DNA from: Syntrophomonadaceae bacterium
GTDB taxonomy: Bacteria > Bacillota > Dethiobacteria > DTU022 > UBA8154
Direction: 5' to 3'
Length of the DNA: 38,286 bases
Assembly: GCA_003563895.1 (NCBI GenBank)
Contig: PWTK01000045.1
Span: 1 to 38,286, forward strand
The translations under genes were made by a program, and so were the position numbers. The notes beneath the pieces are model-generated. The model was not told the DNA's origin and did no database searches. It was given only the letters and a program-made list of their open reading frames with translations. Shown in pieces: positions 35,134-38,286 of the stretch; the stretch's first letter is position 1, and each line of letters starts with the position of its first letter.

Positions 35134-35981
35134 CGCACTCCCTCCCCCTCCTGCGTGTCAAGTTCGGCCAGGGCTTGCCGGTATTCTTCTTCCCCCGGGG
35201 CCTTGCCGTGCCAGTCGGGCTGGTTTTCCATAAAGGAGATGCCCTTTCCTTTTACCGTGTGGGCGATGATCATGGAGGGGGCACCGCGATGCTCCAGGGC
35301 TTTTTTTATCGCTTCCAGCAGGGAAGTGTAATCATGCCCATCGACTTCCAGCACGTTCCAGCCAAAAGCCTTCCATTTTTCCGCCACGGGTTCTAGGGAC
35401 TTCACATCGCGCAGCCAGCCGTCGATCTGGAGGCCGTTGTAGTCCAGCACGGCGGTCAAATTATCCAGCCGAAAATGGGACGCGCTGAGGGCGGCTTCCC
35501 AGATCTGCCCCTCCTGGATCTCACCGTCGCCCAGGATGGCAAAAATTCGCCTCCCGGAATTATCCAGCCTGGCGGCCAGGGCCATGCCGTTGGCCGCAGA
35601 AAGCCCCTGGCCCAGTGACCCCGTGGACATCTCCACCCCGGGCGTTTTGCGCATGTCCGGGTGCCCCTGGAGCGGACAGCCGGTCTTGCGCAGCTCCCAG
35701 AGCCAATCGGAGGGGAAAAATCCGAGATCGGCCAGCACCGCGTACAGGGCCGGGCAGGCATGCCCCTTGCTCAAAACCAGGCGGTCCCGCTCCCTGTCCT
35801 GCGGGGAGGCCGGGTCGATGCACATCACCTTGTAATAGAGCACCACCAGGATGTCCAGCACGGAAAGGGCGCCCCCGGGATGGCCTGAGCCGGCGCGATA
35901 AACCATTTCGATGATGTCGCGGCGCAGTTTCCTGGCCGTGGACTTCAGGTTTTCGATTTCTGCCACAGAAAGTGTCGACAA
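35130..35981 (-). CDS. Transketolase, N-terminal subunit
   Basis: This is the thiamine-diphosphate-binding half of the split transketolase, 283 aa. Conserved histidine in YRAGSGHPGGALS near residue 30, LSKGHACPALYAVLADLGFF, GSLGQGLSAANGMALAARL, the ThDP motif GDGEIQEGQIWEAALSASHFRLDNLTAVLDYN near 150-180, and the C-terminal HTVKGKGISFMENQPDWHG are all present. Two-gene transketolases are common in Clostridia and archaea and supply ribose phosphate where the oxidative branch is missing. It starts 25 bp after the YitT-like gene. ThDP supply is linked to thiL in the same window. Confidence 0.95.
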   Translation of the reverse strand: MSTLSVAEIENLKSTARKLRRDIIEMVYRAGSGHPGGALSVLDILVVLYYKVMCIDPASPQDRERDRLVLSKGHACPALYAVLADLGFFPSDWLWELRKTGCPLQGHPDMRKTPGVEMSTGSLGQGLSAANGMALAARLDNSGRRIFAILGDGEIQEGQIWEAALSASHFRLDNLTAVLDYNGLQIDGWLRDVKSLEPVAEKWKAFGWNVLEVDGHDYTSLLEAIKKALEHRGAPSMIIAHTVKGKGISFMENQPDWHGKAPGEEEYRQALAELDTQEGEGVR

Positions 35982-36006
35982 CTGTTCTTCCTCCCTTCAA
36001 TGCGAG

Positions 36007-36882
36007 TCATTCCATCTTCTGAAATCCTTCCCCCAGGACCTCTCCAACGCTGCCGATAATGACAAACGCCCCCGGGTCTTCCTCCCTCACAATATTCTTC
36101 ATGCGGCTCACCTGGTACTGGGGAAGGACGCAGAGCACAATGCCCCTTTCGCTGCGGGTGTAGGCGCCCCAGCCCTGTAAAAAAGTTGCGCCGCGACCCA
36201 ATTCCTGGAAAATGCGCTCCGTAATCTCTTCGCGCCGGTCGCTGATGATGATCGCCGCCTTGGAATAAGACAACCCTTCCTGTATCACATCGATAACCTT
36301 GCTGGTAATGAAAAGGGAGAGCAGGGCCAGCATTGCCACTTCCGCTCCAAAAGCCACCCCCGCCAGCAAGATAATGAGCAGGTCCGCCCCGATGAGCCCC
36401 TGGCCGCTGCTCCACCCCAAAAACCGATTGATCAGCAGCGCGGCCAGCGCCGTCCCCCCGGTAGAGCCGTGGAAACGGAAAACAACCCCCAACCCCAGGC
36501 CCACCAGGATGCCGCCATAGATGGAAGCCAGGAAAAGATCTTCTGTAACCGGCGGCAAAAAGGCCAGCGTTTCCAGCATGAAGGGCAGGAGCAAGGTCCC
36601 GGCCAGGCTGTTTGCGACCACTTTCCAGCCCATAAACTTCCAGGCCAGCAGGAAGAGGGGGACATTCAACGCCAGAACAACCAGCCCGACGGGGAGGCCA
36701 TAAAGATGAAACAGGACCACCCCCAACCCGCTTACTCCGCCGGCGGCGATGCGGTGGGGGATGAGAAACATATTGAAGCCGGCGGCCATCACGGCCGTAC
36801 CGGCCACAATACCCAACAATTCCAAAGAAATTTTTTTCCATCGGAGCCGCTTCATCGAAGTTTTCACCGCGCAGGGCTTCAA
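36007..36882 (-). CDS. YitT family membrane protein (DUF161/DUF2179)
   Basis: This is a 291-aa protein with five or so membrane helices in its first 210 residues (LLGIVAGTAVMAAGFNMFLIP, LVVLALNVPLFLLAW, IYGGILVGLGLGVVFRFHGSTGGTALAALLI, ADLLIILLAGVAFGAEVAMLALLSLFITSKVID) and a cytoplasmic DUF2179 domain (about 215-290: KAAIIISDRREEITERIFQELGRGATFLQGWGAYTRSERGIVLCVL). YitT proteins are common in Firmicutes; the function is unknown. The TTG at 36882 has AGGAGG 8 nt upstream and is preferred to the ATG at 36855, which lacks a good SD. It lies between prfB (72 bp upstream) and the transketolase genes. Confidence 0.92.
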   Translation of the reverse strand: MKPCAVKTSMKRLRWKKISLELLGIVAGTAVMAAGFNMFLIPHRIAAGGVSGLGVVLFHLYGLPVGLVVLALNVPLFLLAWKFMGWKVVANSLAGTLLLPFMLETLAFLPPVTEDLFLASIYGGILVGLGLGVVFRFHGSTGGTALAALLINRFLGWSSGQGLIGADLLIILLAGVAFGAEVAMLALLSLFITSKVIDVIQEGLSYSKAAIIISDRREEITERIFQELGRGATFLQGWGAYTRSERGIVLCVLPQYQVSRMKNIVREEDPGAFVIIGSVGEVLGEGFQKME

Positions 36883-36954
36883 GCCCTTTTCCTCCTGCCC
36901 GGTCGGGCTTAAGTGATTCCTTCCAATCGAATCTCATCAAAAAGATAGACCGCT

Positions 36955-38065
36955 CTACTCCCCGGGACTGTCGCGCAGGAAGGCTTCCAGGAAGGCATCA
37001 ATTTCCCCGTCCATCACCGCCTGGATGTTGCCCTTTTCCACTCCAGTGCGGTGGTCTTTCACCATGGAATAGGGATGGAACACGTAAGACCGGATCTGGC
37101 TGCCCCAGGCGATTTCCTTCTTATGGCCCCGCAGGTCCTGCAGCTCTTCCTGGCGCTTCCTTTCCGCCAGGTCGGCCAGCCTGGCCAGGAGAATGCGCAT
37201 CGCCTTTTCTTTGTTGGTATGCTGGGAGCGCTCGCTCTGGCACTGGGCCACGAAGCCGGTGGGCAGGTGGGTGATGCGCACCGCGGAGTCGGTAGTGTTC
37301 ACGTGTTGTCCCCCCGCCCCACTGGCACGAAAGGTGTCGATCTTGAACTCCTCCGGGTTGAACTGCACATCTTCGTCTTCCGACACCTCCGGAAGCACAT
37401 CCACCGAAGCGAATGAAGTATGCCGGCGGCCGCCGGCATCAAAGGGGGAGATACGCACCAGCCGGTGGACCCCCCGTTCTGCCTGGAGAAAGCCGTAAGC
37501 CTTCTCGCCCTTGACCATGAATGTGGCGCTCTTAATGCCGGCTTCCTCGCCCGGCAGAAGATCCAGCACTTCGACTTCAAAGCCCCTCTTTTCCGCCCAG
37601 CGCATGTACATGCGCAGCAGCATCTCAGCCCAGTCCTGGGCCTCCAGGCCCCCCGCCCCGGGATGGAGCGTGACGATGGCGTTGTGATCGTCGAAGCGCC
37701 CGTTGAAGAGAAGCTTCAGCTCCTCTTCTGCCAGGAGGGTCTCCACCCGGTCCTTTACGGTTTCAAATTCGCCCAGGATGTCCTCTTCCTCGTCCTCGCC
37801 GGACTCGCGGCAAAGCTGCAGCAGGACCTCCTGTTCCTCGATCAGCTCGGACAGCCGGTCAAAGAGGTTCAACTGTTCCTTCAACTTCCCCAGCTCCTGC
37901 ATCTGCTTTTGTGCTTTGCCGGCATCGTCCCAAAAGCCGGGGCTGCTGGCTTTTTTTTCTAACTCGGCGGCGCGCTTCCTTTTGTTATCCAGGTCAAAGA
38001 GAAGCCCCCCACTTTTGCAAACGTTCCCGCTGCTTTTGCAGCAATTCTTCCAGCTCTACCGTCAA
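36955..38065 (-). CDS. prfB: Peptide chain release factor 2 (programmed +1 frameshift)
   Basis: RF2 ends translation at UGA and UAA. It is read as 23 codons from a TTG at 38065 (GGAGG 8 nt upstream) to an in-frame UGA at 37994-37996, then after a +1 shift 346 more, giving about 369 aa, the normal length. The shifted frame begins DLDNKRKRAAELEKKASSPGFWDD. Family motifs are the GGQ loop (ASGAGGQHVNTTDSAVRITHLPTG) and FMVKGEKAYGFLQAERGVHRLVRISPFDAGGRRHTSFASV. Recognition of UGA autoregulates the gene: low RF2 favours the shift. secA, usually upstream in Firmicutes, is not seen because the element at the window end begins 102 bp before the start. Confidence 0.95.
37993..37999 (-). promoter_or_regulatory. 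prfB frameshift site
   Basis: The minus strand reads CTTTGAC, the classical slippery CUU followed by UGA C, with a G-rich SD-like element (GGGGGG) a few nucleotides upstream, closely like the known prfB signal. Confidence 0.9.
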
Positions 38066-38167
38066 TTCAGCCACCTCCAGGCCAAAACTTGATGAATTTG
38101 CACCGCCCTTATCCTTCTCACACCCCTGGGCTGCAGTCCTGAAAAAGCAAATGGGTTGTCTGCAGCA

Positions 38168-38286
38168 CAGGGCTGACGCATGAAAAATGCTTCAAACCCT
38201 TTATATTTCAAAACTTTGTTAGAAAAATGGCGCGAAAAGTTGTTTGGCTGCAATCCCTGTAAGCCTTGATATGCCTGTATTTTAAA
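38168..38286. mobile_element. MITE-like element, partial copy at the right end
   Basis: The 16-bp terminus CAGGGCTGACGCATGA at 38168-38183 is followed by 103 bp identical to positions 1-103. On the minus strand the core is open and reads FKIQAYQGLQGLQPNNFSRHF and onward; this could be the tail of an old transposase frame but I do not recognise it. No transposase is present. Confidence 0.7.

Noticed and set aside
36955..38065. prfB as a frameshifted pseudogene
   Set aside because: The shift is at the canonical CUUUGAC site with an SD-like element, which is the programmed form.

Overview
The window is a 38.3-kb piece of bacterial chromosome carrying core genes. It is fairly GC-rich by eye, and every protein gene I can support lies on the minus strand. 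Gene content and order point to the Firmicutes, most likely a Clostridia lineage of the Peptococcaceae/Desulfotomaculia or thermophilic-acetogen kind. The main reasons are the cggR-gap-pgk-tpiA-gpmI-eno glycolytic operon behind rpoN, the rapZ/whiA pair, a uvrB-uvrA-uvrC block beside minJ- and ctpA-like genes, ftsE-ftsX, and prfB with its programmed frameshift. Shine-Dalgarno sequences are strong, and TTG starts are frequent (eno, pgk, rapZ, yitT-like, the transketolase C subunit, prfB).

In the direction of transcription (high to low coordinate) the layout is as follows. (1) 38.1-34.2 kb: prfB, a YitT-type membrane protein, and a transketolase split into N and C subunits. (2) 34.1-33.7 kb: a gene-free stretch with REP-like repeats ending in an intrinsic terminator. 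(3) 33.6-30.3 kb: a small membrane protein with a sodium:solute symporter, then ilvC behind a long structured leader. (4) 30.1-23.7 kb: a cell-division and envelope block, namely ftsE, ftsX, a coiled-coil M23 murein hydrolase, a CtpA-type protease and a MinJ-like PDZ membrane protein, closed by a clear terminator. (5) 23.5-16.6 kb: uvrB, uvrA and uvrC for nucleotide excision repair, with a recognisable promoter before uvrB. (6) 16.4-9.8 kb: a methyltransferase, a Cof-type HAD phosphatase, a PHP phosphatase translationally coupled to a Crp/Fnr regulator, then thiL, rapZ and whiA (yvcK, usually between the last two, is absent). (7) 9.7-0.1 kb: rpoN, then the CggR-controlled lower-glycolysis operon ending in eno.

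The window is mostly housekeeping, and I see no clearly new multi-gene system. The less ordinary signals are these: the two ends share an identical 103-bp core that, with the flanking 16-bp inverted termini, forms a 137-bp MITE-like element; rpoN is enclosed by 39-bp inverted repeats (36/39 identical), one copy covering its stop codon; the GAPDH of the glycolytic operon has GapB-like (anabolic/NADP-tolerant) signature positions; a LexA-box-like palindrome lies just upstream of the M23 hydrolase gene; and the ilvC and ctpA leaders hold structure that no known riboswitch or T-box explains.
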